The position numbers and the translations under genes were made by a program. Shown here one piece after another: positions 17,909 through 26,442 of a stretch of 64,000 bases of DNA (positions are counted from its first letter, which is position 1; every line of letters begins with the position of its first letter). Source of the stretch: an uncultured Saprospiraceae bacterium (GTDB lineage: Bacteria > Bacteroidota > Bacteroidia > Chitinophagales > Saprospiraceae); assembly GCA_938003955.1 (NCBI GenBank), contig CALKXE010000005.1:45957-109956 (forward strand), read 5' to 3'. Under the pieces are notes generated by a model. That model saw nothing but the letters and a program-made list of their open reading frames with translations. It was not told the origin of the DNA and made no database searches.

Positions 17909-17954
17909 TGAGGATGGTCAAACACGACAAACCTGATCATCTTCATTTTTTCTT
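17909..17954 (+). repeat. Structured repeat element, copy 2 (downstream of biosynthetic operon)
   Basis: Arms GAGGATGGTCA and TGATCATCTTC pair over 11 bp with G-U wobbles around a 13-nt loop (AACACGACAAACC) and are followed by ATTTTTTCTT. The core is 24/29 identical to copy 1 at 8122-8150, in the same orientation, and both loops share CACGAyAAAyC. It can also act as a terminator. Confidence 0.6.
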
Positions 17955-17985
17955 GTAATTGTCATGACCCCAAAAAACCTTTAAC

Positions 17986-18456
17986 TTAATTTAGTCCATC
18001 CTCTTCCTTCACTTCCAGTATTTTTCCCGTAAAATGAAGACTACGTCCTGCCATTGGGTGATTGAAATCTACCTTCACAGATGTTTCGTTAGCCTCTAAA
18101 ATAAGACCTTGGAATGACTGTCCATTTTGGTTTTTCATTCTAACCGGTTGTCCTATAGTTATGGCCTTCTGATCTATATTTCCATCAGCTCCTTTAAAAT
18201 TAGATAAGGGTACGTCAACAATCGATTTTTCTTTATGCTCTCCATATGCTTCTTCAGGAGTTAAAACGAATGCATATGTATCCCCGGAAGACTTCCCTTT
18301 TAGGTGAGCCTCGAAGCCATGGATCATTTGGCCTACACCAAAATTGAACGTTAAGGGTGCCCCTCCAAAGGTGTCTTCTATCTGTCTGCCTTCTGAACTG
18401 CCATCTCGGAGCGTATAGTGAAGCGTCACTACCATATTTGTATCAATTACTGCCAT
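17986..18456 (-). CDS. SlyD-like FKBP-type peptidyl-prolyl isomerase
   Basis: A 156-residue protein from the ATG at 18456 (MAVIDTNMVVTLHYTL). SlyD-type enzymes catalyse proline isomerisation and act as chaperones. FKBP strands LHYTLRDGS and the active-site region FNFGVGQMIHGFEAHLKG are visible. An insert-in-flap domain (about 65-125) contains EEAYGEHKEK and VPLSNF, and the flap returns with HPMAGRSLHFTGKILEV. The His-rich SlyD metal tail is absent. The 23-residue upstream extension in the same frame is atypical and was rejected as the start. It is divergent from the SDR gene with about 90 bp between. Confidence 0.92.
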   Translation of the reverse strand: MAVIDTNMVVTLHYTLRDGSSEGRQIEDTFGGAPLTFNFGVGQMIHGFEAHLKGKSSGDTYAFVLTPEEAYGEHKEKSIVDVPLSNFKGADGNIDQKAITIGQPVRMKNQNGQSFQGLILEANETSVKVDFNHPMAGRSLHFTGKILEVKEEDGLN

Positions 18457-18544
18457 TATATTCTTTTCTTTGAGTTGCGAAGATATAACTAGAATCGAAA
18501 ACCTATTATTGATGGGTAACTTCAATGATTAAATAATAGCATAT

Positions 18545-19348
18545 ATGTCAGATTTTAACAATAAAGTAGTTTGGATAACGGGTGCAAGCTCAGGGATAGG
18601 CAGAGCACTAGCCATTGCTTTTTCTCATGCGGGAGCTAAGTGCATATTGTCAGCTAGGAATACATCTGCACTGGAAGAAACTCAACGTATGTGTACTAAT
18701 CCTGATAAACAAGTTGTTTTGCAACTTGATGTGACGGATGAGCAGAGAGTAGAATATGCTGTTCGAGAAGTTGTCGATTTGGGAGGGGTTGACATATTGA
18801 TAAATAATGCAGGAGTCTCTCAAAGATCAACGGTTGAGAAAACTGATATGAGTGTTTATAGGAGCTTAATGGAAGTGAATTATTTTGCCGTTGTGAAATT
18901 GACAAAAACGATCTTGCCTCATATGATAAAACAAGGGCAGGGGAGCATAGTGACAATCAGCTCAATTGCAGGTAAGGTTGGTCCGCCGTATCGAGCGGGT
19001 TATGCAGCTAGTAAGCATGCACTACATGGTTTCTTTGATAGTTTACGGGCAGAAACATCACATAAAGGAATCCGCTCTTTGGTCGTATGTCCTGGATATA
19101 TAAATACACCAATTGCGCATAATGCACTAGCTGGAGATGGTGAAAAATATAATAAGCGAGATGCTGAGAATGCCAACGGACTAGATGCCAATGATCTTGC
19201 ACAAAGGATTCTAAAAGCAATAAAGAAAAAGAAAACGGAGGTCTATTTTGGTAAGTTCGAGGTTAACGCTGTAAGGTTGAAACGATTTTTACCTGGTATA
19301 CTTACAAAGATGCTTAGTAAGAAGTTTCTTGAAGATCCGGAGAAATAA
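18545..19348 (+). CDS. Short-chain dehydrogenase/reductase
   Basis: A 267-residue classical SDR using NAD(P)H. The Rossmann glycine motif TGASSGIG is at 12-19 and NNAG at 87-90. The catalytic Ser is near 140 (ITISSIAGK), with Tyr153 and Lys157 in the YxxxK motif. Arg39 after the second strand suggests NADPH preference. The whole looks like the DHRS7/SDR34-type enzymes acting on lipids or sterols, though substrate cannot be read from sequence. It ends 4 bp from the convergent gene at 19353. It is not on the operon transcript of 8252-17692 (terminators and a minus-strand gene lie between). Confidence 0.92.
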   Translation: MSDFNNKVVWITGASSGIGRALAIAFSHAGAKCILSARNTSALEETQRMCTNPDKQVVLQLDVTDEQRVEYAVREVVDLGGVDILINNAGVSQRSTVEKTDMSVYRSLMEVNYFAVVKLTKTILPHMIKQGQGSIVTISSIAGKVGPPYRAGYAASKHALHGFFDSLRAETSHKGIRSLVVCPGYINTPIAHNALAGDGEKYNKRDAENANGLDANDLAQRILKAIKKKKTEVYFGKFEVNAVRLKRFLPGILTKMLSKKFLEDPEK

Positions 19349-19352
19349 AAAC

Positions 19353-19799
19353 CTATTTGTTGTTGTCAAAATATTCTTTCTGATTGTTAATTATTGTCTT
19401 TCCTGCCGGATGTTTTTTAAAGAATAAAAACGGTTCAGTATATGCGAAAAAACTAATGTCCATCCCAAAACCTGTTTCTTCAAAAAAATCAATTTTAAGA
19501 AGCCTGGGACTAAAAAGTACATAATCCTTTACATGTTTTATATTATCAAGTTCAATCTTAATTTTTTTCTTGTAATTTGCTACATATAGGTATTGTTGGT
19601 CAATATGTACAAATTTGAGTTTGCTTGCGTAGTATAAGGTGATTAAAAATATACCATTGAAGAAAAATATACCTAAATAAGTTGTTAAGTCTTGAGAATT
19701 AAAAAATGAAATTATTGAAGATAAGGCTACAAAAATAAAAAATATCAACGGTACAAAAATAAATACATAAGTGTGATAAGAATATAACCTTTTCTTCAT
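19353..19799 (-). CDS. Hypothetical membrane protein with PH-like domain
   Basis: A 148-residue protein not assigned to a named family. Two membrane helices (about 10-32 and 40-60) are followed by a soluble beta-rich part with YLYVANYKKKIKIELDNIKHV. This resembles bacterial PH-like (bPH/YcxB-type) domains that follow two helices. Its stop is 4 bp from the convergent SDR stop. Function unknown. Confidence 0.7.
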   Translation of the reverse strand: MKKRLYSYHTYVFIFVPLIFFIFVALSSIISFFNSQDLTTYLGIFFFNGIFLITLYYASKLKFVHIDQQYLYVANYKKKIKIELDNIKHVKDYVLFSPRLLKIDFFEETGFGMDISFFAYTEPFLFFKKHPAGKTIINNQKEYFDNNK

Positions 19800-19883
19800 G
19801 TTTGATTCTTAGACATGGTTTTGTGAAAAAAATAGTAGGACTCTAATATAGAGCCCCACTTACCTTTATTTACTCTGAATTAT

Positions 19884-21293
19884 TTATACAACTGGCTCTT
19901 CAGCATTATCTGAATCTGGAGCTTCTATTCCTTTCTTTACCAAACTATCTGGAAGTGTCATCCCACTTTGAGATAAGAAGTCATTCAATTGTGGCATCAT
20001 TCCATACAGTCCTTGTACAAAATTAGATACACCTTTACCACTTCCATTATCATAAACTACCACCTTGTCGATTTCAAGTTCTTTGATTGCTGAAGTTTGG
20101 ATTTCTGTCAATTCTGCTAGCTTATCGATCATAAGGAAGTTGATTGCACTTTGAGGATCTCCTCCAGCAGCATGGACTAGTTTCTGGAAACCATCCGCTT
20201 GTTTTGATAGGAGTTCCTCCATACCCTTTGCCTGTGCTGACAACTTTGACATAATTGCATCGGCTTCACCTTTTGCAATTTCTCTTTGTCTCTCTGCCTC
20301 TGCTTGAGCTCGTATTACAGCCTTCTCTTTTTCAATCTGTTCTGCTACGACTTCATCAGCAGATCTTTGAGCTTTATCTCTACTTGCTCTTGCTAGTTCA
20401 GCTGTTTCCTCAGCTTTATATGATTCTTCGAGTGCTTTGGCTGCGGCTACTTTTCTAGCTGCAGTAGATTCTCTTTCCATCTCTGCAACTTGGATTTCTC
20501 TCTGGGTATTAGAATCGGCTATTTTTATGGCACTTCGGTTTTTACCTTCTATTGCTGCTGCATCTGCTATCGCTTCTCCTATTTCTGCACGAGAGTTGGC
20601 GTCAGATACTTTTACTCTTTGGTCTTGTTTCGCTTCCGCTTCTCCGATTGCTCCGGTTCTTACTTCATTGGCAACTTTTACTTTGGCATCATTGATTGCT
20701 TTTGCTGCGGCTTCTTGACCCAGTGCTTTTATATATCCAGATTCATCTTGTATGTCAGTTACGTTTACGTTGATTAATTCTAGACCAATTTTGTTTAGCT
20801 CGTCACCTACGTTTCTATATACAGATTCTACGAATTTATCTCTGTCTGTATTTAATTCTTCTATATCCATATTGGCAATTACTAATCTCATTTGTCCCAT
20901 TATAATATCATGAGCAAGAGATGAGATTTGAGGTCTACCTAGTGCAAGTAGTCTTCTTGCCGCTGCTATCATTAAGTTAGGTTTGTCTGATATTCCAACA
21001 GTAAATTGTGCAGGTACAGAAACTCTAATGTTTTGTTTGGATAGGGCATCTTGGAGATTCACATCTATAGACAATGGTGTTAAGTCTAAGAATTTATAAT
21101 CCTGAATTAATGGCCATACAAAGGTTGCTCCACCAGCATAACATTTGGAAGATGCACCGCCACCTGTTTTTCCATATACAACAAGAATCTTGTCACTAGG
21201 GCATCTTTTATATCTTGATATAAAAACAGCAAGAACTAGAAAGAGTAAAAAGCCTGCAAAGGCGAGAGCTACAGTAGTTAGCGTAGGTATCAT
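19884..21293 (-). CDS. Flotillin-family protein (FloT/YuaG type)
   Basis: A 469-residue SPFH protein. An N-terminal membrane hairpin (about 6-27) is followed by KRCPSDKILVVYGKTG, an SPFH domain (about 30-190), and a long Ala/Glu/Lys-rich coiled coil (about 200-350) with the EA-type repeats of flotillins. The C-terminal oligomerisation region contains MTLPDSLV. Flotillins scaffold ordered membrane domains. The gene lies 35 bp downstream of an NfeD-like gene, the known yuaF-floT pairing, so the two likely act together at the membrane. Confidence 0.94.
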   Translation of the reverse strand: MIPTLTTVALAFAGFLLFLVLAVFISRYKRCPSDKILVVYGKTGGGASSKCYAGGATFVWPLIQDYKFLDLTPLSIDVNLQDALSKQNIRVSVPAQFTVGISDKPNLMIAAARRLLALGRPQISSLAHDIIMGQMRLVIANMDIEELNTDRDKFVESVYRNVGDELNKIGLELINVNVTDIQDESGYIKALGQEAAAKAINDAKVKVANEVRTGAIGEAEAKQDQRVKVSDANSRAEIGEAIADAAAIEGKNRSAIKIADSNTQREIQVAEMERESTAARKVAAAKALEESYKAEETAELARASRDKAQRSADEVVAEQIEKEKAVIRAQAEAERQREIAKGEADAIMSKLSAQAKGMEELLSKQADGFQKLVHAAGGDPQSAINFLMIDKLAELTEIQTSAIKELEIDKVVVYDNGSGKGVSNFVQGLYGMMPQLNDFLSQSGMTLPDSLVKKGIEAPDSDNAEEPVV

Positions 21294-21328
21294 AGTTGAA
21301 ATTTTAATCGTGAATTAATATAGATTAG

Positions 21329-21841
21329 TTATTTGATTTTTGAAGTAACGATGGCATAATCACCATCTATTTTTTCGACTTGAATTTCTTTCCCTGTGGG
21401 GATTTCTTTCTTGTCATTTGTTTTAGCTTTTATTTCCCTTATCATTCCATTGATATTGATTTGGATTATTCCGGTTCCACCAGCAGGTATCTTTAGGTAG
21501 GTTTTACCTTTTAAATACAGTGCATCATTAAGTGACCAATTTACATTCTCTTGTTGACTTAAGATCCACTTAAGTACAATTGAAAGAATAAATACTGCTA
21601 TAAGGCCAGAAATGACGCCAGCAGTCAATGCAAGTACAGGATTACTCTCTGCCATCAAAAAGCCACGTACTATATAAGCACCAATAGAAAAGAAAACTAG
21701 GGTAGGCTTAAGAATGCCACCACCATCATCACCATCTCCAAAGTCAAAATCAAGATCAAGTCCTGATATTAAGGATAGTAATAACATAATGACTAGAATT
21801 CCTCCCGAAATCATGGAAATATAGAAAAGTGTAGTGATCAT
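21329..21841 (-). CDS. NfeD-like membrane protein (YuaF type)
   Basis: A 170-residue protein. Membrane helices at about 5-27, 48-65 and 70-92 surround a short acidic/Gly loop (LDLDFDFGDGDDGGG). A C-terminal OB-fold domain (about 105-168) includes GKTYLKIPAGGTGIIQIN. This is the short NfeD1b type that partners flotillin. It is the first gene of the two-gene unit with the flotillin. No protease domain is present. Confidence 0.88.
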   Translation of the reverse strand: MITTLFYISMISGGILVIMLLLSLISGLDLDFDFGDGDDGGGILKPTLVFFSIGAYIVRGFLMAESNPVLALTAGVISGLIAVFILSIVLKWILSQQENVNWSLNDALYLKGKTYLKIPAGGTGIIQININGMIREIKAKTNDKKEIPTGKEIQVEKIDGDYAIVTSKIK

Positions 21842-21993
21842 AGTTGGTAGTTATTGCGTTCGGTTATATCAATGCAAGACACAAAGTAATAATTTCATTT
21901 TAGATATCGATTGGTCTTTGAATATTTATCGTTGGTCGAATACCATATGATTTTAGTTGCATTTTCTTTGATGGCAATATAAGGAATGCCAAA

Positions 21994-22031
21994 AAAAACA
22001 AATCCCTATTCATTATTAATGAATAGGGATT
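21994..22031 (-). terminator. Intrinsic terminator for the J-domain/KTSC gene
   Basis: Perfect arms AATCCCTATTCATTA/TAATGAATAGGGATT (22001-22031) with a minimal loop. On the minus strand the hairpin is followed by TGTTTTTTTT. It lies 38 bp past the stop codon of the minus-strand gene at 22069. Confidence 0.85.
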
Positions 22032-22068
22032 AACTTTATATATTTCAAAAGTAGAATTAATTATTCTT

Positions 22069-22521
22069 TTACGCTTGTTCGGTCTCTACTGTTCTTTTTG
22101 CTTTTCTGTATAAGAATGACTTGAAGATATGTCTCTTTCCAAAATTGTTTATTGCTTTTGCATTGTGGAACTTGTGGAAAAGCTTATGATTCACACCAAA
22201 GTATTCATAAGTATTACCGTCTGCAAAGGACACTTCGAGAAGCATACTTTTATGTTTGTAATCTATTACTCTTGATGTAGTTATAGTAGTTGTATATTCC
22301 TCAAGCCCTTTCTCGCGAGTTGCTGGTGCTATACTTACTAGGAAATGATATCCATCAATTATTTTTACAGATTCCTCTTCTGCAACAGCCTTTTTTTCTG
22401 GATCTTGGAATTTATCTGGGTGCCATTCCTTTACCAAGCTTCTATATGTAGATTTTAGTTCCTTTAGATCTATCGCTTTTTCTACTTTAAACAGTTTTTT
22501 ATACTGATTTATACGCCTCAT
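22069..22521 (-). CDS. J-domain protein fused to a KTSC domain
   Basis: A 150-residue protein from the ATG at 22521 (MRRINQYKKLF). Residues 5-60 form a J domain with HPD at 34-36, the element that stimulates DnaK. Residues about 80-145 form a KTSC-type domain (SSRVIDYKHKSMLLEVSFADG-like, YEYFGVNHKLF). KTSC domains are small and of poorly known, possibly nucleic-acid-related, function. The longer frame begins with TTG at 22548, inside the likely promoter box, so it was not used. The neighbouring terminator and promoter make it a single-gene unit. Confidence 0.87.
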   Translation of the reverse strand: MRRINQYKKLFKVEKAIDLKELKSTYRSLVKEWHPDKFQDPEKKAVAEEESVKIIDGYHFLVSIAPATREKGLEEYTTTITTSRVIDYKHKSMLLEVSFADGNTYEYFGVNHKLFHKFHNAKAINNFGKRHIFKSFLYRKAKRTVETEQA

Positions 22522-22545
22522 GTGTATTTTTTTCAAATTAAGTTG

Positions 22546-22553
22546 CAAAGCTA
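22546..22553 (-). promoter_or_regulatory. -7 promoter box of the J-domain/KTSC gene
   Basis: TAGCTTTG on the minus strand matches the Bacteroidota -7 consensus TAnnTTTG exactly and lies about 25 bp upstream of the ATG at 22521. No good -33 TTTG is seen, so the call is moderate. It argues against the TTG start at 22548. Confidence 0.45.
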
Positions 22554-22618
22554 TTCTTATTATGCGAATAGGTATTGTTTTTTGTCAAATGATGTCCAAC
22601 AAATATTGATTGATTATA

Positions 22619-23098
22619 TCAAAAACTACAGACCAATCCTATTCCATTATTTGTTTGGCCTATATTTAATAAGATTCCACCGGTGGATTGTAGTTTATTG
22701 TAGGTTAGAATAGATTTTTTCTTTAATGAAGCTGAAGAAAGGGAGAACCAGATAGATATAATTCCAGAACTAAGACTCGCTGCCAATAAAACTTTATCGT
22801 TTGTGTCTGCCGGGCCTATTCTGTTGTTTAATGATTTCAATGCAAAAAACGATGTGACAAGTTGTGAGCCGAAAGCTATTATGGCGAGTCGTTTATGACT
22901 TTTAGATTTCTTCCAATACATTTTTGTTAGCGCATGATTTTGCATCAAACTCTTTACTTCTTTTGTAGACACTCTTATATCATCATGATAATATTTATAA
23001 TCCCAAAATCCAGGGAACATTGTAATCTCTTGTGCTGAGATTTTTGTAATTGATATTCCAATAATACTGACAAGTAAAATGAATTTTATTGGTGACAT
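22619..23098 (-). CDS. Hypothetical exported/membrane protein
   Basis: A 159-residue protein not recognised. The signal peptide-like N-terminus ends near KISAQ (about 22). A charged Tyr-rich section (YYHDDIRVSTKEVKSLMQ) follows, then two hydrophobic segments around 70-85 and 100-120, and a C-terminal GILLNIGQTNNGIGLVCSF end of beta type. Proteins of this layout are common and uncharacterised in Bacteroidota. It is upstream of the J-domain gene on the same strand, but that gene has its own promoter. Confidence 0.65.
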   Translation of the reverse strand: MSPIKFILLVSIIGISITKISAQEITMFPGFWDYKYYHDDIRVSTKEVKSLMQNHALTKMYWKKSKSHKRLAIIAFGSQLVTSFFALKSLNNRIGPADTNDKVLLAASLSSGIISIWFSLSSASLKKKSILTYNKLQSTGGILLNIGQTNNGIGLVCSF

Positions 23099-23249
23099 AG
23101 ATTTTTGTATTTGATTTATCTTGAAACGGTATTTTAAATGGTCTTATTTCGTTTGGCGTTGCTTCGCTTAAACTGATTGTTTAATATATTTTAAGAATCT
23201 TACTTTTATAAGTGTAAGTTTGTTGATAATAATAATTGAAACGAGCTTC

Positions 23250-23660
23250 ATGAAAATTTGTGGAATAGAACTAAAAGGAAATAATGCTATTGTAGTAAGT
23301 CTGCAATTTGATGGCACGAATTACACCGTAATACATAAGGATGTAAAAAAAATAACTCTAAAGGATACGGATCTACAATCTGATGTGCAGGATTTTTCAA
23401 AGGAGTTATATTCATTTTTTGACTCTGTTGTTTTTGATGCTATAGCGATAAAAGGGCGAGCTAAAAAAGGGAAGTTTGCTGGAGGATCAGTTTCATTTAA
23501 AATTGAAGGAATAATACAAAATAGTAAATATACTGTCGCGATTTTTCCCGGAGCTACTATAAAAGCAAAGTTGAAAAATACAGAGGTAGATGCATCAGAA
23601 GTCAATGGATATCAAGAAGAAGCATTGAGAGCCGCGGTGTGTTATAGAATCACGCAATAG
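23250..23660 (+). CDS. DUF3010 family protein
   Basis: A 136-residue protein from the ATG at 23250 (MKICGIELKGNNAIVVSL), the conserved opening of DUF3010. The RNase-H-like beta strands FDAIAIKGRAKKGKFAGG and FPGATIKAKL are characteristic. Function of the family is unknown. A TTG start ten codons upstream gives an extra hydrophobic tail not expected for the family and was rejected. The stop is 57 bp from the convergent small membrane protein gene at 23717. Confidence 0.85.
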   Translation: MKICGIELKGNNAIVVSLQFDGTNYTVIHKDVKKITLKDTDLQSDVQDFSKELYSFFDSVVFDAIAIKGRAKKGKFAGGSVSFKIEGIIQNSKYTVAIFPGATIKAKLKNTEVDASEVNGYQEEALRAAVCYRITQ

Positions 23661-23716
23661 TTGCAGAGAGGATTGTTACGGTTTTTGAAGCGATTAATCA
23701 ATAAGCTCCACCAATA

Positions 23717-23887
23717 TCAAAGTCCTTTGTAGAGCGTACCTAGTAATAGTAAAATATAAGCGCCAAGTAATAACCAAACTACATAATCGGTTAGACCTTG
23801 AAAATGGAATATACCCATCGCTGTGGCAACGGCTATAATAGTTACAGATACCGTTTTGGCTTTAGGTGCATTAGTACGAACTTGCAT
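23717..23887 (-). CDS. Small two-helix membrane protein (56 residues)
   Basis: A short open frame read directly from the minus strand. It starts MQVRTNAPKAKTVSVTIIAV and ends LLLLGTLYKGL, with ATG at 23887 and TGA at 23717. It has a positively charged N-terminus, then helix 1 (about 12-28, VSVTIIAVATAMGIFHF) and helix 2 (about 35-51, YVVWLLLGAYILLLLG). The composition, inside-positive ends and clean ATG-to-TGA frame support a real small protein. It lies between DUF3010 and the MscS gene. Function unknown. Confidence 0.7.
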   Translation of the reverse strand: MQVRTNAPKAKTVSVTIIAVATAMGIFHFQGLTDYVVWLLLGAYILLLLGTLYKGL

Positions 23888-24024
23888 GATAATTAATTTT
23901 GAACAAATATATTATGATTTATTGTAATGTATAAATAATTACTGATCAATATTTTAATGAGTAGATAAAAATATATTTTGTCTATGTAAAATTGATTTTT
24001 ATTTTTGAGTAAATAATCGACAAT

Positions 24025-24849
24025 ATGGAACCAGAAAAAATTCAAGAATATTTAGGAGGATTACAGGAGTGGGCAGTTTCTTTTATTCCTAAAGTTCTGC
24101 TTGCTGTAGTGATCATTTGGATTGGATTAAAGATTGCAAAGCGCTTAAGCAAATTGATTTCTGTTTCTATTGACAAGGCAGGAATAGAAGTGGGAGTTAA
24201 GGAGTTTCTATGTTCGATAATCGATTTAGTTTTAAAAGTGATTGTCTTTTTAATTGCAGCAAGTGTCGTAGGTATAGAGTTTTCGGCACTATTTGGATTG
24301 TTAGCAGCAGCAGGTTTTGCTGTAGGGTTAGCACTTCAGGGTTTCTTAGGTAATTTTGCATCTGGTCTAACTATAATCTTTTTCAAGCCATACAAAGTTG
24401 GAGACTGGGTTCAGGTTTCAGACACATTTGGTAAAGTGAAAAGTATAGAGATATTCAGTACTAATTTAGTCACACCTGGTGATAAGACCCTTGTTATACC
24501 GAATGGTCAGGTCACAGATTCTATCATTACTAATTTTTCAACTAGAGGGAAAATCAGAATCGAACTTTCGGTGACAATGCCATATGAAGAAAGTTTTCCT
24601 AGAGTTAAGAAAATTATAGAACAAGCATTGAAGAAGGTAGAGTACATACTTCAGGAACCAGCTCCTCAAATAGGTATATTGTCATATGATAGCCATAATC
24701 TTGTAATTTCAGTCCGACCGTATATTTTACCGGATCAATATTGGGAGGCGACATTCGAAGTCCATGCTGCTATTAAGGAGGCTTTCCAAGAGAATAACGT
24801 TAAAGTGGCTTACTCTGAAGGTGTAGAACTTGGGCCGATTGGAGAATAG
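24025..24849 (+). CDS. Small-conductance mechanosensitive channel (MscS family)
   Basis: A 274-residue MscS. Three membrane helices lie at about 18-36, 65-85 and 88-112. TM3 carries LFGLLAAAGFAVGLALQGFL, the Gly/Ala-packed pore-lining pattern of the family. The beta domain follows (KPYKVGDWVQVSDTFGKV) and then a mixed alpha/beta domain. Length and domain order match E. coli MscS (286). It releases solutes on hypo-osmotic shock. The unit is monocistronic; a weak terminator-like hairpin is 150 bp downstream. Confidence 0.95.
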   Translation: MEPEKIQEYLGGLQEWAVSFIPKVLLAVVIIWIGLKIAKRLSKLISVSIDKAGIEVGVKEFLCSIIDLVLKVIVFLIAASVVGIEFSALFGLLAAAGFAVGLALQGFLGNFASGLTIIFFKPYKVGDWVQVSDTFGKVKSIEIFSTNLVTPGDKTLVIPNGQVTDSIITNFSTRGKIRIELSVTMPYEESFPRVKKIIEQALKKVEYILQEPAPQIGILSYDSHNLVISVRPYILPDQYWEATFEVHAAIKEAFQENNVKVAYSEGVELGPIGE

Positions 24850-24998
24850 TAAACTTTGCATGTGTTTTCATGTAACACATATCATTTTAAGAATGAATTT
24901 TTGAATAGATTATCAATATGCAAATAAGTTTATTTCTTGACGTTGGTCATACTGCTCTGAAGTCGCCTTATATTAAATCTGGATATTCTAAGATAGTT

Positions 24999-25019
24999 GG
25001 ACTTCTCTGAAGTCCTTTT
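24999..25019 (+). terminator. Possible terminator downstream of MscS gene
   Basis: A 7-bp perfect stem GGACTTC/GAAGTCC with a TCT loop is followed by TTTT. It is small and 150 bp past the stop codon, so the assignment is tentative. Confidence 0.45.
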
Positions 25020-25131
25020 GTTATCTTATCTACACATTTCGTTATAGAGTCAAATTTATAGATATTTTGCTTGCATAAGCAACTGATCTAATCTAAAAGT
25101 AATATCTTGGCAGAAATTAAAATCTAACGAA

Positions 25132-26409
25132 TTGACTTTTAAAAACAACCTTCAATATGCTCAAGAGATGGATGCAAATGATCCACTAGGGCATTTTCGA
25201 GATCAATTTCATATTCCACTTCAAAAAGACGGGACTCCATTCGTTTATTTATGTGGTAATTCGCTTGGGCTGCAGCCAAAAACGACAAGAGAGGCTATAA
25301 GTCAGGAACTTTTGGATTGGCAAAATTATGGTGTAGAAGGTCATTTTCATGCTAAGAATCCATGGATGCCTTATCATGAGTTTTTGACCAATGCCATGGC
25401 TGAAGTAGTCGGGGCTAAACCAATTGAGGTTGTAGTAATGAATACATTATCTGTGAACCTTCATTTAATGATGGTGTCGTTCTTTAGACCAGAAGGAAAG
25501 AGAAACAAAATATTGATTGAATATGATGCTTTCCCATCTGACAAGTATGCTGTAGAATCTCAGTTGAAATTTCATGGAATAGATCCATCAGAGGGAATGA
25601 TTCAATTGAAGGCTAGAGATGGAGAAGACCTGATAAGAATAGAGGATATAGAGCAAGTTATTGAGGAGAGAGGAGAGGAGATTGCTTTGATCATGTTAGG
25701 GAATACAAATTACTATACTGGTCAGTTTTTTGATATGAAACATATCACGAAATTGGGACATGCAAAAGGCTGTAAGGTTGGATTTGATTGTGCTCATGGG
25801 GCTGGTAATGTTGATCTTCAGTTACATGATTCAGGTGCAGACTTTGCAGTATGGTGCACATATAAATATATGAATTCTGGCCCAGGAAGTTTGGGTGGTT
25901 GTTTTGTACATGAGAGACATGCAGACGATAAAGAGCTTCCAAGATTTGCTGGTTGGTGGGGACACAATAAAGAGACGAGATTCAAGATGCGGGATGGTTT
26001 TGATCCTATTCCTGGAGTCGAGTCTTGGCAGTTGAGTAATCCACCGATATTGTCAATGGCAGCAATAAAAGCATCATTAGAAATATTCCAAAAGGCTGGA
26101 ATCAAGAACTTAAGGAAGAAGGCGGATTCGTTGACTGGTTATCTGGAGTACTTGGTAGACAATATCGGCGATGCTCGGATTAAGATAATAACTCCAAGAG
26201 ATGTATCGCAAAGAGGAAGTCAGCTTTCTATACAAGTGAAAAATGCAGATAAGTCAATTTTTGATAAAATAACTGAAGCGGGCGTAATAGCAGATTGGAG
26301 AGAACCTGATGTTATAAGAATAGCCCCGACTGCACTTTATAATTCATACGAAGACGTATTTCGGTTTTCAGAATTATTAAAAGAACAATTAGCTGCAACA
26401 AAAAGCTAA
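25132..26409 (+). CDS. kynU: Kynureninase
   Basis: A 425-residue PLP enzyme that cleaves 3-hydroxykynurenine to 3-hydroxyanthranilate and alanine. The PLP Lys is Lys245 in WCTYKYMNSGPGS. Other hallmarks are LCGNSLGLQPK (40-50), FDCAHGAGN (218-226) and GGCFVHERH. The start is a TTG at 25132. The preceding in-frame codon region has a TAA two codons upstream, and the first ATG (M13) would remove N-terminal residues that match other kynureninases (YAQEMDANDPL). A kynurenine 3-monooxygenase gene follows 33 bp later: together they form part of the tryptophan-to-NAD route. Confidence 0.96.
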   Translation: MTFKNNLQYAQEMDANDPLGHFRDQFHIPLQKDGTPFVYLCGNSLGLQPKTTREAISQELLDWQNYGVEGHFHAKNPWMPYHEFLTNAMAEVVGAKPIEVVVMNTLSVNLHLMMVSFFRPEGKRNKILIEYDAFPSDKYAVESQLKFHGIDPSEGMIQLKARDGEDLIRIEDIEQVIEERGEEIALIMLGNTNYYTGQFFDMKHITKLGHAKGCKVGFDCAHGAGNVDLQLHDSGADFAVWCTYKYMNSGPGSLGGCFVHERHADDKELPRFAGWWGHNKETRFKMRDGFDPIPGVESWQLSNPPILSMAAIKASLEIFQKAGIKNLRKKADSLTGYLEYLVDNIGDARIKIITPRDVSQRGSQLSIQVKNADKSIFDKITEAGVIADWREPDVIRIAPTALYNSYEDVFRFSELLKEQLAATKS

Positions 26410-26442
26410 GCTTACTATTATACACAGTATATAAGAGGACTA

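Noticed and set aside
20255..20777. Several plus-strand open frames opposite the flotillin gene
   Set aside because: They are shadows of the Ala/Glu/Lys-rich coiled-coil coding strand, which rarely yields stops on the other strand.
23161..23190. GCTTCGCTTAAAC segment resembling the REP loop
   Set aside because: No paired stem and poor match to the 12-nt loop; judged to be chance.
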